From assembly GCA_944321765.1 (NCBI GenBank), contig CALUMQ010000005.1, forward strand, positions 1 through 64,000: DNA of 64,000 bases. Direction: 5' to 3'. Under the pieces are notes generated by a model. The model was given only the letters and a program-made list of their open reading frames with translations, had not been told where the DNA came from and made no database searches. A program made the position numbers and the translations under genes. Of this stretch, positions 15,776 to 25,019 are shown one piece after another. Every line of letters starts with the position of its first letter. Within the stretch, counting starts at the first letter, position 1. Source of the stretch: an uncultured Alistipes sp. GTDB lineage: Bacteria > Bacteroidota > Bacteroidia > Bacteroidales > Rikenellaceae.

Positions 15776-18088
15776 ATGATAACACGACATATGCTGTCGC
15801 TTCTTGCCGCACTGTGCCTGCCGCTCTGCGCCGCATTCGGCGACGAGGCTTCACCCCGCACTACCGACGCCAATCTCTTCGGCCATGTCGTCGACCGGGA
15901 CTCCGGTGAACATATTCCCTATGCCTCGATTGCCGTCACGGGCACGACCTTCGGCACGACCACCGACGCATCGGGACACTATTTCCTGAAAAACCTTCCC
16001 CAGGGAGAACTTACCATCGAGGTACGGGCCCTGGGTTATGCCGCGGCGCAGGCGACGGTGACACTGCGGCGCAATACGACGACGGAACTCAACTTCGAGG
16101 TCGTGCAGAGCGGCATCTCGATGGACGAAGTGGTGGTTTCGGCCAGCCGCTCGGCCACGCTGCGGCGTGAGGCTCCGGCGCTGGTGAGTGTCCTCGACGC
16201 TGCGCTTTTCGAAAAGTCCAACGCTTCGTGTCTGGCCCAGGGGCTTTCGTTCCAGCCCGGCGTGCGCGTCGAGAACGACTGCCAGAACTGCGGATTCACC
16301 CAGGTGCGTATCAACGGACTCGACGGACACTATTCGCAGATCCTCGTCGATTCGCATCCGGTCTTCTCGGCCCTCACGGGCGTCTATGGTCTGGAGCAGA
16401 TTCCGGCGAACATGATCGAACGCGTCGAGGTGCTGCGCGGCGGCGGTTCGGCGCTCTACGGCTCGTCGGCCATCGGCGGAACGATCAATGTCATCACCAA
16501 GGAGCCGACACGCAGTTCGGCCAGGCTGTCGCATACGCTCTCTTCGCTCGGCGGCAGCCACTCCTACGACAACAACACGATGCTCAACGCCTCGATCGTC
16601 TCCGAGAACGGACGGGTCGGTCTCGGGATCTTCGGCCAGAGCCGCCATCGCTCGGGATATGACCACAACGGCGACGGATACACCGAACTCCCGGTGCTCA
16701 ACAGCCAGTCGGTGGGCATGCGTTCCTACTTCCGCACGGGAGCCTATTCGCGCATTACGGCGCAATACCACCACATCGGAGAGTATCGCCGGGGCGGTGA
16801 CCGGCTCGACCTTCCTCCCCACGAGGCGAATGTTGCCGAGCAGACCGACCATTCGATCGACGGCGGGAGCCTTTCGTTCGACCTTTCGTCGGCCGACCGC
16901 AGCGAGCGTTTCAACGTCTATGCCTCGTTTCAGAACACGGCGCGGAAGAGTTACTACGGCAGCAAGCAGGATCCGAATGCTTACGGCACGACGCACGACC
17001 TGACCGTGGCCGCCGGCACGCAGTACGTCCACGCCTTCAGCCGGCTGTGGTTCATGCCTGCGGAGCTGACGCTCGGTGTCGAATACAGCTATGACGGGCT
17101 CAACGACCGCTCGATCGGCTATGACATCCGTACCGACCAGACGGTGCATATCGTCGGCGGGTATTTCCAGAACGAATGGAAAACCCCGAAGTGGTCGCTG
17201 CTCCTCGGCGGACGTCTCGACAAGCACAACCTCGTCGATCATCCGATCTTCAGTCCGCGGGTCAACGTGCGCTTCAATCCCACGGAGTCGGTCAATCTCC
17301 GGGTGAGCTACGCCGGAGGTTACCGAGCTCCGCAGGCCTTCGACGAGGATATGCACATCGCCGTCGTGGGCGGCGAGCGGGTCCGCGTGCAGCTGGCCGA
17401 AAACCTGAAGGAGGAGCGGTCGCACAGCGTGAGTCTCTCGGCCGACCTCTACCATACGTTCGGCAGCATTCCGACGAACCTTGTGGTCGAAGGGTTCTAC
17501 ACCCTTCTGGATGATGTTTTTGCCCTGCGCGACCTTGAGGATCCCTCGGGTACGGGCAAGATCAAGGAGCGTTACAACGGTTCGGGAGCCACGGTCGCCG
17601 GAGTGAACGTCGAGGGGCGTGCGGTCTTCACGCAGTGGTTCGAACTGCAGGCCGGCATGACGTGGCAGCGGAGCCGCTACACCCGTCCCGAGCAGTGGAG
17701 CGAGGATCCCGAGGTGGCTCCCGTGCGGCGGATGTTCCGCACGCCCGATCTCTACGGCTACTTCACGGCGCGGTTCGGGGCGTTCCGCGGCTTTACGGCC
17801 GACGTGACCGGAACCTGCACCGGGGAGATGCTCGTGCAGCACATGGCCGGATCGGGTGTGGCGAAGGATGTGGCCGTCACCACCCCGGCCTATTGCGACG
17901 TGAATCTGCGCCTGGCTTACGACCTGCGTCTCTACAAGGAGATCGGGCTGCAGCTCTACGGCGGCGTGCAGAACCTTTTCAATGCCTATCAGAAGGATTT
18001 CGACAGCGGTGTGGAGCGCGATTCGGGCTATATCTACGGACCCTCGCTGCCGCGCAGCTGGTTTGTGGGGGCGAAGATCAGCTTCTGA
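15776..18088 (+). CDS. TonB-dependent outer-membrane receptor
   Basis: 770 residues. Signal peptide (MLSLLAALCLPLCAAFG), carboxypeptidase-regulatory-like domain (about 35-120: GHVVDRDSGEHIPYASIAV), plug domain (about 130-245: VVSASRSATLRREAPALVSV, RVEVLRGGGSALYGSSAIGG), then a 22-strand-type barrel ending in SWFVGAKISF with a terminal Phe. The plug holds NDCQNCGFTQVRINGL, a Cys-x-x-Cys found in a conserved Bacteroidetes subgroup. Transport would be energised by TonB-ExbBD. Substrate is not known; the Cys pair and the His/Cys-rich neighbour make a metal or metal chelate plausible. No SusD partner is present, so it is not a Sus-type glycan importer. Confidence 0.93.
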   Translation: MITRHMLSLLAALCLPLCAAFGDEASPRTTDANLFGHVVDRDSGEHIPYASIAVTGTTFGTTTDASGHYFLKNLPQGELTIEVRALGYAAAQATVTLRRNTTTELNFEVVQSGISMDEVVVSASRSATLRREAPALVSVLDAALFEKSNASCLAQGLSFQPGVRVENDCQNCGFTQVRINGLDGHYSQILVDSHPVFSALTGVYGLEQIPANMIERVEVLRGGGSALYGSSAIGGTINVITKEPTRSSARLSHTLSSLGGSHSYDNNTMLNASIVSENGRVGLGIFGQSRHRSGYDHNGDGYTELPVLNSQSVGMRSYFRTGAYSRITAQYHHIGEYRRGGDRLDLPPHEANVAEQTDHSIDGGSLSFDLSSADRSERFNVYASFQNTARKSYYGSKQDPNAYGTTHDLTVAAGTQYVHAFSRLWFMPAELTLGVEYSYDGLNDRSIGYDIRTDQTVHIVGGYFQNEWKTPKWSLLLGGRLDKHNLVDHPIFSPRVNVRFNPTESVNLRVSYAGGYRAPQAFDEDMHIAVVGGERVRVQLAENLKEERSHSVSLSADLYHTFGSIPTNLVVEGFYTLLDDVFALRDLEDPSGTGKIKERYNGSGATVAGVNVEGRAVFTQWFELQAGMTWQRSRYTRPEQWSEDPEVAPVRRMFRTPDLYGYFTARFGAFRGFTADVTGTCTGEMLVQHMAGSGVAKDVAVTTPAYCDVNLRLAYDLRLYKEIGLQLYGGVQNLFNAYQKDFDSGVERDSGYIYGPSLPRSWFVGAKISF

Positions 18089-18112
18089 TGCTGGCCCTTT
18101 GCAGCGAAAAGA

Positions 18113-18146
18113 AACCCCTGACCTCTCAAAAGGTCAGGGGTTTTCA
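18113..18146 (+). terminator. Intrinsic terminator of the TonB receptor
   Basis: 12-bp stem AACCCCTGACCT / AGGTCAGGGGTT (18113-18124 with 18131-18142), 6-nt loop, then TTTT. Confidence 0.8.
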
Positions 18147-18169
18147 CTTGTCGATACGTTTCTGAACGG

Positions 18170-18242
18170 CCCTTGCTTCTGCTTCTGCCGCTGCTTCTGC
18201 TCCAGCTTCTGCTCCGGCCCTTGTTTCTGCTCCGGCCCTCCC
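18170..18242. repeat. Degenerate hexamer repeat between TonB receptor and gcvH
   Basis: About 70 bp built from GCTTCT / GCTCCG-type hexamers, with an 18-bp near-duplication TTCTGCTCCGGCCCT. It lies just after the gcvH stop codon on the minus strand. No gene is supported there. Confidence 0.7.
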
Positions 18243-18249
18243 CGCGGGA

Positions 18250-18627
18250 TCAGCCGATGAGCTTCTCGTAGTCGGCCGGGCTCAGCAGGGCGTCGTACTC
18301 GGCGGGGTTCGACATGCGTACCTTCACGAGCCAGCCCTCGCCGTAGGCATCCTTGTTGACGATCGAGGGGTCGGCATCGACGGCCTCGTTGAACTCGATG
18401 ACCTCGCCGCCCACGGGCAGGAAGGCGTCGCTGACGGTCTTCACGGCCTCGATCGAGCCGAAGACCTCTCCGGCGGCCAGGGTCTCACCCACGGTCGGAA
18501 CATCGACGAAAACAATGTCACCCAGCTGGCTTTGTGCAAAGTCGGTAATGCCGACCACGGCTACGTCGCCCTCGATACGGCACCACTCGTGGTCGTTCGA
18601 GTATTTCAGATTTGCAGGTACGTTCAT
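18250..18627 (-). CDS. gcvH: Glycine cleavage system H protein
   Basis: 125 residues from ATG at 18627 (MNVPANLKYSNDHEW); an in-frame ATG 15 codons earlier would add residues not found in the family and overlaps the promoter. The lipoylation site is the Lys in GSIEAVKTVSDAF. The protein carries the aminomethyl group between the P, T and L proteins. None of those partners is adjacent, so gcvH stands alone here, transcribed from its own promoter. Confidence 0.95.
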   Translation of the reverse strand: MNVPANLKYSNDHEWCRIEGDVAVVGITDFAQSQLGDIVFVDVPTVGETLAAGEVFGSIEAVKTVSDAFLPVGGEVIEFNEAVDADPSIVNKDAYGEGWLVKVRMSNPAEYDALLSPADYEKLIG

Positions 18628-18675
18628 AAAGAATGCGATTATTTTAGGGTTTGAAAAATTCCTTCGTTGCAACTA

Positions 18676-18705
18676 CAAATATAGCTGTTGTTTTTGTAAC
18701 GGCAA
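18676..18705 (-). promoter_or_regulatory. Promoter of gcvH
   Basis: Minus-strand -33 TTG (18703-18705), 19-nt spacer, -7 TATATTTG (18676-18683). Confidence 0.7.
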
Positions 18706-18723
18706 GGGAATTTCCGCCATTTT

Positions 18724-18756
18724 TTTGCGGATGTGGTTTGCCGTCCGGTATATTTG
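18724..18756 (+). promoter_or_regulatory. Promoter of the secreted unknown protein
   Basis: -33 TTTG (18724-18727), 21-nt spacer, -7 TATATTTG (18749-18756). It leaves a leader of about 150 nt before the ATG at 18911. Confidence 0.55.
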
Positions 18757-18910
18757 GAAAATCGGATCTTTTGTGGTAAATTTATTGCCACGGCACGGAG
18801 GTGTATGAATTTTCATTCCGGCAGGTTTGCGCGGTTGCCATTCCGCCCCCGGAGCCCCTGCGACGCCTCCCGGAAGGTGGTATGTGATAGACAAAAATAT
18901 ACCCGAGAAT

Positions 18911-19579
18911 ATGAAAAAGATGCTTTCGATCCTTGTTGCGTTGAGCGGCATCGTAACGGCGTGTTATTCGCAGACTACCGGCTACCGGGCCGGGGAGCAG
19001 GTTACGGCGGACGGGATTACGTTCAAGGTGGAAGGAGAGTTCGACGCCGTATTGAGAATGCAGAACATCCGGAACAGATGGACGGATTCGGTCCGGGTCT
19101 ACTACCGGGACGGCCGCCCCTTGGAGCCCGAGAACTACGATCTGGTCTCGGCGACGGCTCTCCCCGGATCGCTGAACCGGGCGCTGACGGCGACCTTTAC
19201 GGAGTCGGAGTTCGAAGAGCTTCAGGCGCAGACGGATGAATCGTTGATTCTGTATGTGACGATTTCGCCTGCCGAGGGGCGTGTCTGCGAAGTAGGATTT
19301 ATCATGGACCGGGAGGCCATGCAGCTGATCCCGCCGGAGAAATTCGCTCTGCTGGAGAAAAATCTCAAACAATACGTGACTTACGAGGTGAATGCGTTGG
19401 GCAAACAGCTGCAGTATTTGGGCGGTCCTGTTTTCGTGAATTTTTCGCGCCTTCACCTGGATTACACGGATGCCGGGAACTCCGGAGGTGTGGACATTGG
19501 CGGTTCGCTGGAAGGGACGCTGATCGATCCGAACCGTCCGGGGTTCGGGGATTCGGGCGGCAAGACGCAGGATGATTAA
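18911..19579 (+). CDS. Secreted protein of unknown function
   Basis: 222 residues from ATG at 18911, which opens a signal peptide (MKKMLSILVALSGIVTACYSQ). The start could be lipoprotein-type (TACYS), but an ordinary signal peptidase site after YSQ also fits. The mature part begins TTGYRAGEQVTADGITFKVEG, looks beta-rich, and ends in a Gly/Asp-rich tail (SGGVDIGGSLEGT, GDSGGKTQDD). I do not recognise a domain. It is a monocistronic unit facing birA. Confidence 0.75.
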   Translation: MKKMLSILVALSGIVTACYSQTTGYRAGEQVTADGITFKVEGEFDAVLRMQNIRNRWTDSVRVYYRDGRPLEPENYDLVSATALPGSLNRALTATFTESEFEELQAQTDESLILYVTISPAEGRVCEVGFIMDREAMQLIPPEKFALLEKNLKQYVTYEVNALGKQLQYLGGPVFVNFSRLHLDYTDAGNSGGVDIGGSLEGTLIDPNRPGFGDSGGKTQDD

Positions 19580-19602
19580 CTGCCCCGGGCCCTCCGGGAG
19601 GA

Positions 19603-20334
19603 TCAGCGGTTCCGGCCCTCGATGACGAATTCGATCTCCTTGAAAAGGTATTCACGCAACACCCCGTCGTCGTGGCGCAGCAGCAGCTCGCCCGAGGACC
19701 GTACCCCCTCGATGACGGCCTGCGTGAGTCGTCCGTCGGGGTAGCGGAACGTCCGCCGTTCGCCGAGGCCGTACATCCGCTCGCGGTAGTCGCGCTGCAG
19801 GGCCTCGCGGTCGCCGTGCTCAAGCTGCTCGTAGCGTGCCAGCATGCACCGTTCGAAGGTCTCCAGCACCTCCCGGCGGTCGTAATGCCGTCCGGTGAGC
19901 TGCGCCATCGAAACGGGATTCGGCAGCGACGGGTCAAACTCCGTCTGGTTGACGTTGATGCCTATTCCGAGCAGCGTGCGCGAGAGCGTCGGGCCCGAGT
20001 AGCTGTGTTCGATCAACACCCCTTCGAGTTTGCGGTCGTCGGCGTAGATGTCGTTCGTCCACTTGATGCGCGTCGCGATGCCGTAGGCCGCAAAGGTGTC
20101 GGTCAGCGCCACCGACAGCGCCTCGCAGAGCAGAAACTGCTCCGCGACGGGCAGGAAGCGCGGTTCGACGACCATCGTGAAGGTGAGGTTCTCACCCTCG
20201 GGACTGAGCCACTTGTGGCCCCGCTGTCCGCGTCCGGCGGTCTGGTGCTCGGCCCAGACGATGTCGCCGTGGCGGTACTTCGCGTCGCGGGCGTCGTCGT
20301 TGGTCGAGGTGGTGGTGTCGAGGTGGTGGATCAT
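19603..20334 (-). CDS. birA: Biotin-[acetyl-CoA-carboxylase] ligase
   Basis: 243 residues. Catalytic domain only: STNDDAR, biotin/AMP-binding loop TAGRGQRGHKW, IKWTNDIYADDRKLEGVLIE and GIGINVNQ. It transfers biotin to carboxylase carrier proteins. There is no N-terminal helix-turn-helix, so unlike E. coli BirA it is not expected to act as a repressor. It follows dapD by 15 nt and is likely co-transcribed. Confidence 0.94.
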   Translation of the reverse strand: MIHHLDTTTSTNDDARDAKYRHGDIVWAEHQTAGRGQRGHKWLSPEGENLTFTMVVEPRFLPVAEQFLLCEALSVALTDTFAAYGIATRIKWTNDIYADDRKLEGVLIEHSYSGPTLSRTLLGIGINVNQTEFDPSLPNPVSMAQLTGRHYDRREVLETFERCMLARYEQLEHGDREALQRDYRERMYGLGERRTFRYPDGRLTQAVIEGVRSSGELLLRHDDGVLREYLFKEIEFVIEGRNR

Positions 20335-20349
20335 GGCCGGGTCGGTCGG

Positions 20350-21177
20350 TTAGATCGAGACTCCGAAATCGCGCAGGGCGTCGTTTAACGACGTCTTCTT
20401 GTCGGTCGACTCCTTGCGCTGGCCGATGATCAGCGCGCACGAGACGCTGTATTCGCCCGCCGGGAACTGCTTGCGGTAGCTGCCCGGGACGACGACCGAG
20501 CGCGCCGGGACATAACCCTTGTAGGTGACGGGCTCGGGGCCGGTGACGTCGATGATATGGGTCGAGCCGGTGATGACGGTGTTCGAGCCCAGCACCGCCT
20601 CGCGGCATACGTGCGCCCCCTCGACGACGATCGAGCGCGAGCCGATGAAGCAGTTGTCCTCGATGATGACCGGAGCGGCCTGCACGGGCTCCAGCACGCC
20701 GCCGATGCCCACGCCGCCCGAGAGGTGGACGTGGCGTCCGATCTGGGCGCATGAGCCTACCGTGGCCCACGTGTCGACCATCGTGCCGGTGTCGACGTAG
20801 GCGCCGATATTGACGTACGAGGGCATGAGGATGGCTCCGGGAGCGATGTAGGCGCCGTAGCGTGCCACGGCGTGGGGCACTACGCGCACGCCCAGCTCCT
20901 CGTATCCGTGCTTGAGCTCCATCTTGTCGAACCACTCCAGTTCGCCGGCCTGCATCTTGCGCATGGGCTGAATCGGGAAGTAGAGGATGATGGCCTTCTT
21001 GACCCATTCGTTGACCTGCCAGAGGCTCTTCTCCACGTCGACGGGCTCCGCCGTGCGGAGTTCACCCTTGTCGACTGCCTCGACGACGGCGCGGATCGCC
21101 CGCTGCACGTCATCCTGCTGGAGCAGCGTGCGCTCTTCCCACGCCTGCTCGACTATCTTTTTGAGTTCGCTGTACAT
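20350..21177 (-). CDS. dapD: Tetrahydrodipicolinate N-succinyltransferase
   Basis: 275 residues, typical length. A helical N-terminal domain is followed by hexapeptide repeats of a left-handed beta-helix (GAYIAPGAILMPSYVNIGAYV, VGSCAQIGRHVHLSGGVGIGG). It succinylates tetrahydrodipicolinate in the lysine/meso-diaminopimelate pathway. Lysine-pathway partners lysC and asd lie 3 and 11 kb away on the other strand. Confidence 0.95.
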   Translation of the reverse strand: MYSELKKIVEQAWEERTLLQQDDVQRAIRAVVEAVDKGELRTAEPVDVEKSLWQVNEWVKKAIILYFPIQPMRKMQAGELEWFDKMELKHGYEELGVRVVPHAVARYGAYIAPGAILMPSYVNIGAYVDTGTMVDTWATVGSCAQIGRHVHLSGGVGIGGVLEPVQAAPVIIEDNCFIGSRSIVVEGAHVCREAVLGSNTVITGSTHIIDVTGPEPVTYKGYVPARSVVVPGSYRKQFPAGEYSVSCALIIGQRKESTDKKTSLNDALRDFGVSI

Positions 21178-21247
21178 CGTATTATAGTGTTTCGTTCTGC
21201 TTGATTCGTTGCCCCGTCGCGCCGCGTGGCGGACGGGTTGCTGTGGA

Positions 21248-21255
21248 CAAAAATA
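21248..21255 (-). promoter_or_regulatory. Putative -7 element for dapD-birA
   Basis: Minus-strand TATTTTTG, 70 nt upstream of dapD. The -33 region is not clear. Confidence 0.4.
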
Positions 21256-21349
21256 CGCAAAATCTCCGATTTTAACCCCTCGGGCTGCAAAAAACGCTGA
21301 CCTCCTGTCGCGAAGGGGCTGAAAAGTATCCGAATTCCGGCTTTTTTTT

Positions 21350-21357
21350 TAACTTTG
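21350..21357 (+). promoter_or_regulatory. -7 element of the prolyl oligopeptidase promoter
   Basis: TAACTTTG, preceded by a T10 run and lying 39 nt before the ATG. No clear TTTG at -33. Confidence 0.55.
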
Positions 21358-21396
21358 CGGCGATAACGTATTCAATCCCCCAAAAAACGACCCGAT

Positions 21397-23526
21397 ATGA
21401 AATCGATCCATGCCGTCGCCGTGCTGCTGGGAGGAGCGGCTCTGGCGGTAAGTTGCAACAACATGAAGCAGATCAAACACCTTCCGTATCCCGACACCCC
21501 GCGCGGCGAGGTGGTCGATGACTATTTCGGCACCACGGTGCCCGATCCCTACCGTTGGCTGGAAGACGACAATTCGGAGGCTACGGCCGCATGGGTTGCC
21601 GCCGAGAATGCCGTGACGCAGAACTACCTGGAGCAGATCCCCTTCCGCGGAGCCATCCGCGAGCGGCTCACCGAGCTGTGGAACTATGCCAAGGAGAGCG
21701 CCCCGTCGAAGCACGGCGAGTGGTGGTACTACTCCTACAACGACGGACTGCAGAACCAGGCCGTGATCTACCGCACGAAGGAGCCCGGCACGCCGGGCGA
21801 GGTGTTCCTCGATCCCAACACGCTGTCGGACGACGGAACGGTGGCCCTTTCGGACATCTCCTTCTCGAAGGACGGACGCTATGCCGCCTATGCCGCGGCC
21901 GCCTCGGGTTCGGACTGGGTGGAGATCCGCGTGATGAACACCGCCGACGGCTCGCTGACCGACGACCGTATCGAGTGGGTGAAGTTCTCGGGCGCGGTGT
22001 GGGCTCCCGATTCGAAGGGTTTCTATTACAGCGCCTACGACGCTCCGGAGTCGAACGTCTATTCATCGCAGAACCAGTTCCAGAAGGTCTTCTACCATGC
22101 GCTCGGCACGCCGCAGTCGTCCGATGTGCTCATCTATGAGGATCGCGAGCACCCGCTGCGCTACTTCTCGGCATGGCCTTCGGAGGACGGCAAGTGGCTC
22201 TTCGTCATCGGCTCGGAGGGCACCTCGGGCAGCGAGATTCTCTGCCGCAAGGTCTCGGAGAAGAAGTTCCGCACGCTGCTCGCCGGCTTCGACCACGACT
22301 ACCTGCCCGTCGACTGCAAGGACGACGCCCTCTACTACAAGACCAACGAGGGCGCCTCGAACTATGCGCTGATGAAACTCGACCTGAACCGCCCGGGCAA
22401 GCCCGAGACGGTGATTCCCGAGAGCGAGGATCTGCTGGAGTGGGTCAATACGGCCGGCGGCTACCTCTTTGCCGGCTACCTGGAGGATGCCCACGGACAG
22501 GTCTCGCAGTACAACTACGACGGAACGCTGGTGCGGCGCGTCGAGCTGCCGGCCATCGGCACCGTCGGCGGCTTCGACGGCAAGAAGGAGGATACCGAAC
22601 TCTACTACACGCTGACCAACTACACGGCGCCCTCGACGATCTACAAGTATGACATCGCCACGGGCGGAACGACGCTCTACAAGGCACCGGAGGTGAACTA
22701 CGATCCGTCGCTCTACGTCACCGAGCAGGTCTTCTACCCCTCGAAGGACGGTACGAAGGTGCCGATGTTCATCACCCATCGCAAGGATATGAAGCTCGAT
22801 GGCCAAAACCCCTGCCTGCTCTACGGCTACGGAGGCTTCCAGATCAACATGACCCCGGGCTTCAACCCCTCGGCGCTGATGTTCGTCGAGCAGGGCGGCA
22901 TCTACTGCGTGGCCAACCTGCGCGGCGGCTCGGAGTACGGCGAGGAGTGGCACAAGGGCGGCATGCTTGCCAACAAGCAGAACGTCTTCGACGACTTCAT
23001 CTCGGCGGCCGAGTACCTCATCGCCCAGAAGTACACCTCCTCGGAGCGGCTGGCCATCAACGGCGGATCGAACGGCGGTCTGCTGGTCGGCGCCTGCGAG
23101 GTGCAGCGTCCCGATCTCTATGCCGTCTGCCTGCCGCAGGTCGGCGTGATGGACATGCTGCGCTTCCACAAGTTCACCATCGGCTGGGGCTGGGTCGTGG
23201 AGTACGGCTCGTCGGAGAGTGAGGAGCAGTTCGGCTACATCTACAAGTATTCGCCGCTGCACAACATCAAGGAGGGCGTTTCGTACCCCGCCACCTTCAT
23301 CACGACGGGCGATCATGACGACCGCGTCGTTCCGGCCCACTCGTTCAAGTTCGCCGCCACGATGCAGCACTGCCAGGCGGGTGACGCTCCGGTGCTGATC
23401 CGCATCGAGTCGAACGCCGGCCACGGCGCCGGGAAACCGACGTCGAAGCGCATCGACGAGGCCACGGACATGTATGCATTCCTGTTCCAGAACATCGGCG
23501 TGCCCTACAAGGCCGTGAAGAAGTAG
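21397..23526 (+). CDS. Prolyl oligopeptidase family serine peptidase (S9A), lipoprotein
   Basis: 709 residues. Lipoprotein signal with Cys in LAVSCNN. N-terminal peptidase_S9 beta-propeller (about 30-430) opens with the typical [13 protein letters not shown]. Alpha/beta-hydrolase domain: nucleophile Ser in GGSNGGLL (about 558), Asp in GDHDDRVVP (about 641), His in NAGHGAGK (about 675). It cleaves short peptides after proline; the lipid anchor puts it in the periplasm or on the surface, where it could work with the DPP-IV gene at 45-47 kb in peptide use. Confidence 0.93.
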   Translation: MKSIHAVAVLLGGAALAVSCNNMKQIKHLPYPDTPRGEVVDDYFGTTVPDPYRWLEDDNSEATAAWVAAENAVTQNYLEQIPFRGAIRERLTELWNYAKESAPSKHGEWWYYSYNDGLQNQAVIYRTKEPGTPGEVFLDPNTLSDDGTVALSDISFSKDGRYAAYAAAASGSDWVEIRVMNTADGSLTDDRIEWVKFSGAVWAPDSKGFYYSAYDAPESNVYSSQNQFQKVFYHALGTPQSSDVLIYEDREHPLRYFSAWPSEDGKWLFVIGSEGTSGSEILCRKVSEKKFRTLLAGFDHDYLPVDCKDDALYYKTNEGASNYALMKLDLNRPGKPETVIPESEDLLEWVNTAGGYLFAGYLEDAHGQVSQYNYDGTLVRRVELPAIGTVGGFDGKKEDTELYYTLTNYTAPSTIYKYDIATGGTTLYKAPEVNYDPSLYVTEQVFYPSKDGTKVPMFITHRKDMKLDGQNPCLLYGYGGFQINMTPGFNPSALMFVEQGGIYCVANLRGGSEYGEEWHKGGMLANKQNVFDDFISAAEYLIAQKYTSSERLAINGGSNGGLLVGACEVQRPDLYAVCLPQVGVMDMLRFHKFTIGWGWVVEYGSSESEEQFGYIYKYSPLHNIKEGVSYPATFITTGDHDDRVVPAHSFKFAATMQHCQAGDAPVLIRIESNAGHGAGKPTSKRIDEATDMYAFLFQNIGVPYKAVKK

Positions 23527-23581
23527 TCGCAGCGACATCCGGGCCGGAGGCCGGTGACGGCTGCTCCGGCCCGGCGTGCGC

Positions 23582-23622
23582 TTTGCGAATCGGGTTAGGT
23601 TGATATTTTTCAAGGTTAGGTT
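23582..23622 (+). promoter_or_regulatory. lysC promoter with repeated GGTTAGGTT
   Basis: -33 TTTG (23582-23585), 18-nt spacer, -7-like TATTTTTC (23604-23611). Two exact copies of GGTTAGGTT lie at 23593-23601 and 23614-23622, 21 bp apart (two helical turns), flanking the -7. A repressor dimer could sit here. Confidence 0.45.
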
Positions 23623-23643
23623 TTTATATTTTTAAGTAACGAC

Positions 23644-24900
23644 ATGAAGGTCTACAAATTCGGAGGCGCCTCGGTGCGGAATGCCGACGGCGTGCGAAAT
23701 CTGCGCAAAATCATCGACGACGAGCAACACCTGTTCATCATCGTCTCGGCCATGGGCAAGACGACGAACGCGCTGGAGCGGGTGTTCGAAGGCCTGCAGA
23801 AGGGCGACAAGGCCCTTTCGAAGGAGCATATCGACACCCTGCGCACCTATCACGCGGAGATCATCGACGATCTGTGGCACGGTCCGAAGCAGCTGCCGGC
23901 CGTTGACGCGCTGTTCGACGAACTGGAGAAGGTGGCTACCGAGACGCACTACGAAGCGGCCGATGCCGAGCTGTGGTACGATACGATCGTGGCCTTCGGC
24001 GAGCTGGTGTCGACGACGATCATCTCCGAATACCTCAACTACGCCGGTGTGCCGAACCGCTGGATCGACATGCGCCGCTGCTTCCTGACCGAGCAGCGCC
24101 ACAAGGATGCCGGGGTGGATATCGAGGCCTCGGCACCGCGGCTCAAGGCGGCGCTCGAAGGGTGTCCGGAGACGATCTTCATCGGTCAGGGATTCATCGG
24201 CGGGGCGCCCGACGGCACGACCACGACCCTCGGCCGCGAAGGTTCGGACTACTCGGCAGCGGTGGTGGCCAACATCCTCGACGCCGAGTCGATGTCGGTG
24301 TGGAAGGATGTCGACGGCGTGCTGAACGCCGATCCGAAGATCTTCCCCGACGCCGTGCGCATTGCCGAGCTGAACTACCTCGATACCATCGAACTGGCTT
24401 ACAGCGGGGCGCAGATCATCCACCCGAAGACGATCAAGCCGCTGCAGAACAAGAACATTCCGCTCTACGTGCGGCCGTTCGGCGACAAGCGCAAGCCCGG
24501 CACGGTGATCCGCGGGCTTTCGGCGCCGGTCGACGTGCCGATTCTGATCCTGAAGAAGGACCAGGTGCTGCTGACGATCCGTTCGCGCGACTTCTCGTTC
24601 GTGCTGGAGGAGAAGTTCGCCACGATCTTCTCGCTGCTGGAGCGTTTCCGTATCAAGGCCAATCTGATCCACAACTCGGCGGTGAACCTGAGTCTCTGTG
24701 TCGACAACTCGTGGCACATCGACGAGGCGGTCGAGGCGCTGCGTGAGGCGGGCTTCGACGTGATGAAGGCCGTGGACATGGAGCTGCTCACCGTGCGGGG
24801 ATACACCGACGAACTGTGGCGGCGGTATGCCCGCGGGCCGCAGGTCTTCATCCGCCAGGCCACGCAGTCCACGGTGCGCGTGGTACGCAAGCGCGGGTAG
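23644..24900 (+). CDS. lysC: Aspartate kinase
   Basis: 418 residues, monofunctional. Kinase domain starts KVYKFGGASVRNADG, with further motifs FGELVSTTIISEYLN, FIGQGFIGG and TTLGREGSDYSAAVVA. The C-terminal third (from about 295) holds ACT-type regulatory sequence (SLLERFRIKANLIHNSAVNLSLCVDN). It phosphorylates aspartate, the first step towards lysine, threonine and methionine. Which end product inhibits it cannot be read from sequence. Confidence 0.93.
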   Translation: MKVYKFGGASVRNADGVRNLRKIIDDEQHLFIIVSAMGKTTNALERVFEGLQKGDKALSKEHIDTLRTYHAEIIDDLWHGPKQLPAVDALFDELEKVATETHYEAADAELWYDTIVAFGELVSTTIISEYLNYAGVPNRWIDMRRCFLTEQRHKDAGVDIEASAPRLKAALEGCPETIFIGQGFIGGAPDGTTTTLGREGSDYSAAVVANILDAESMSVWKDVDGVLNADPKIFPDAVRIAELNYLDTIELAYSGAQIIHPKTIKPLQNKNIPLYVRPFGDKRKPGTVIRGLSAPVDVPILILKKDQVLLTIRSRDFSFVLEEKFATIFSLLERFRIKANLIHNSAVNLSLCVDNSWHIDEAVEALREAGFDVMKAVDMELLTVRGYTDELWRRYARGPQVFIRQATQSTVRVVRKRG

Positions 24901-24956
24901 TACGGTGCCGGAGGGTGGGGTGTAACCTTCCGGATGATATGACAACGGCATGATAT

Positions 24957-24993
24957 GGCAGCGGCGGCCTCCCATCGGGAGGCCGCCGCTGCC
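24957..24993. terminator. Bidirectional hairpin between lysC and DUF4435 gene
   Basis: Perfect 17-bp stem GGCAGCGGCGGCCTCCC with its complement and a 3-nt loop, between convergent genes. The T-run is weak (GTTTCGG). Confidence 0.6.
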
Positions 24994-25019
24994 GTTTCGG
25001 ATCCGTTGCAGCGTGGAGG

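Noticed and set aside
14531-15790. 419-codon minus-strand frame opposite greA
   Set aside because: It covers greA, its terminator and a promoter on the other strand; no recognisable protein features.
18173-18300. Ala/Ser/Pro-rich plus-strand reading frame in the hexamer repeat
   Set aside because: No start codon after the preceding stop, and it runs antisense into gcvH.
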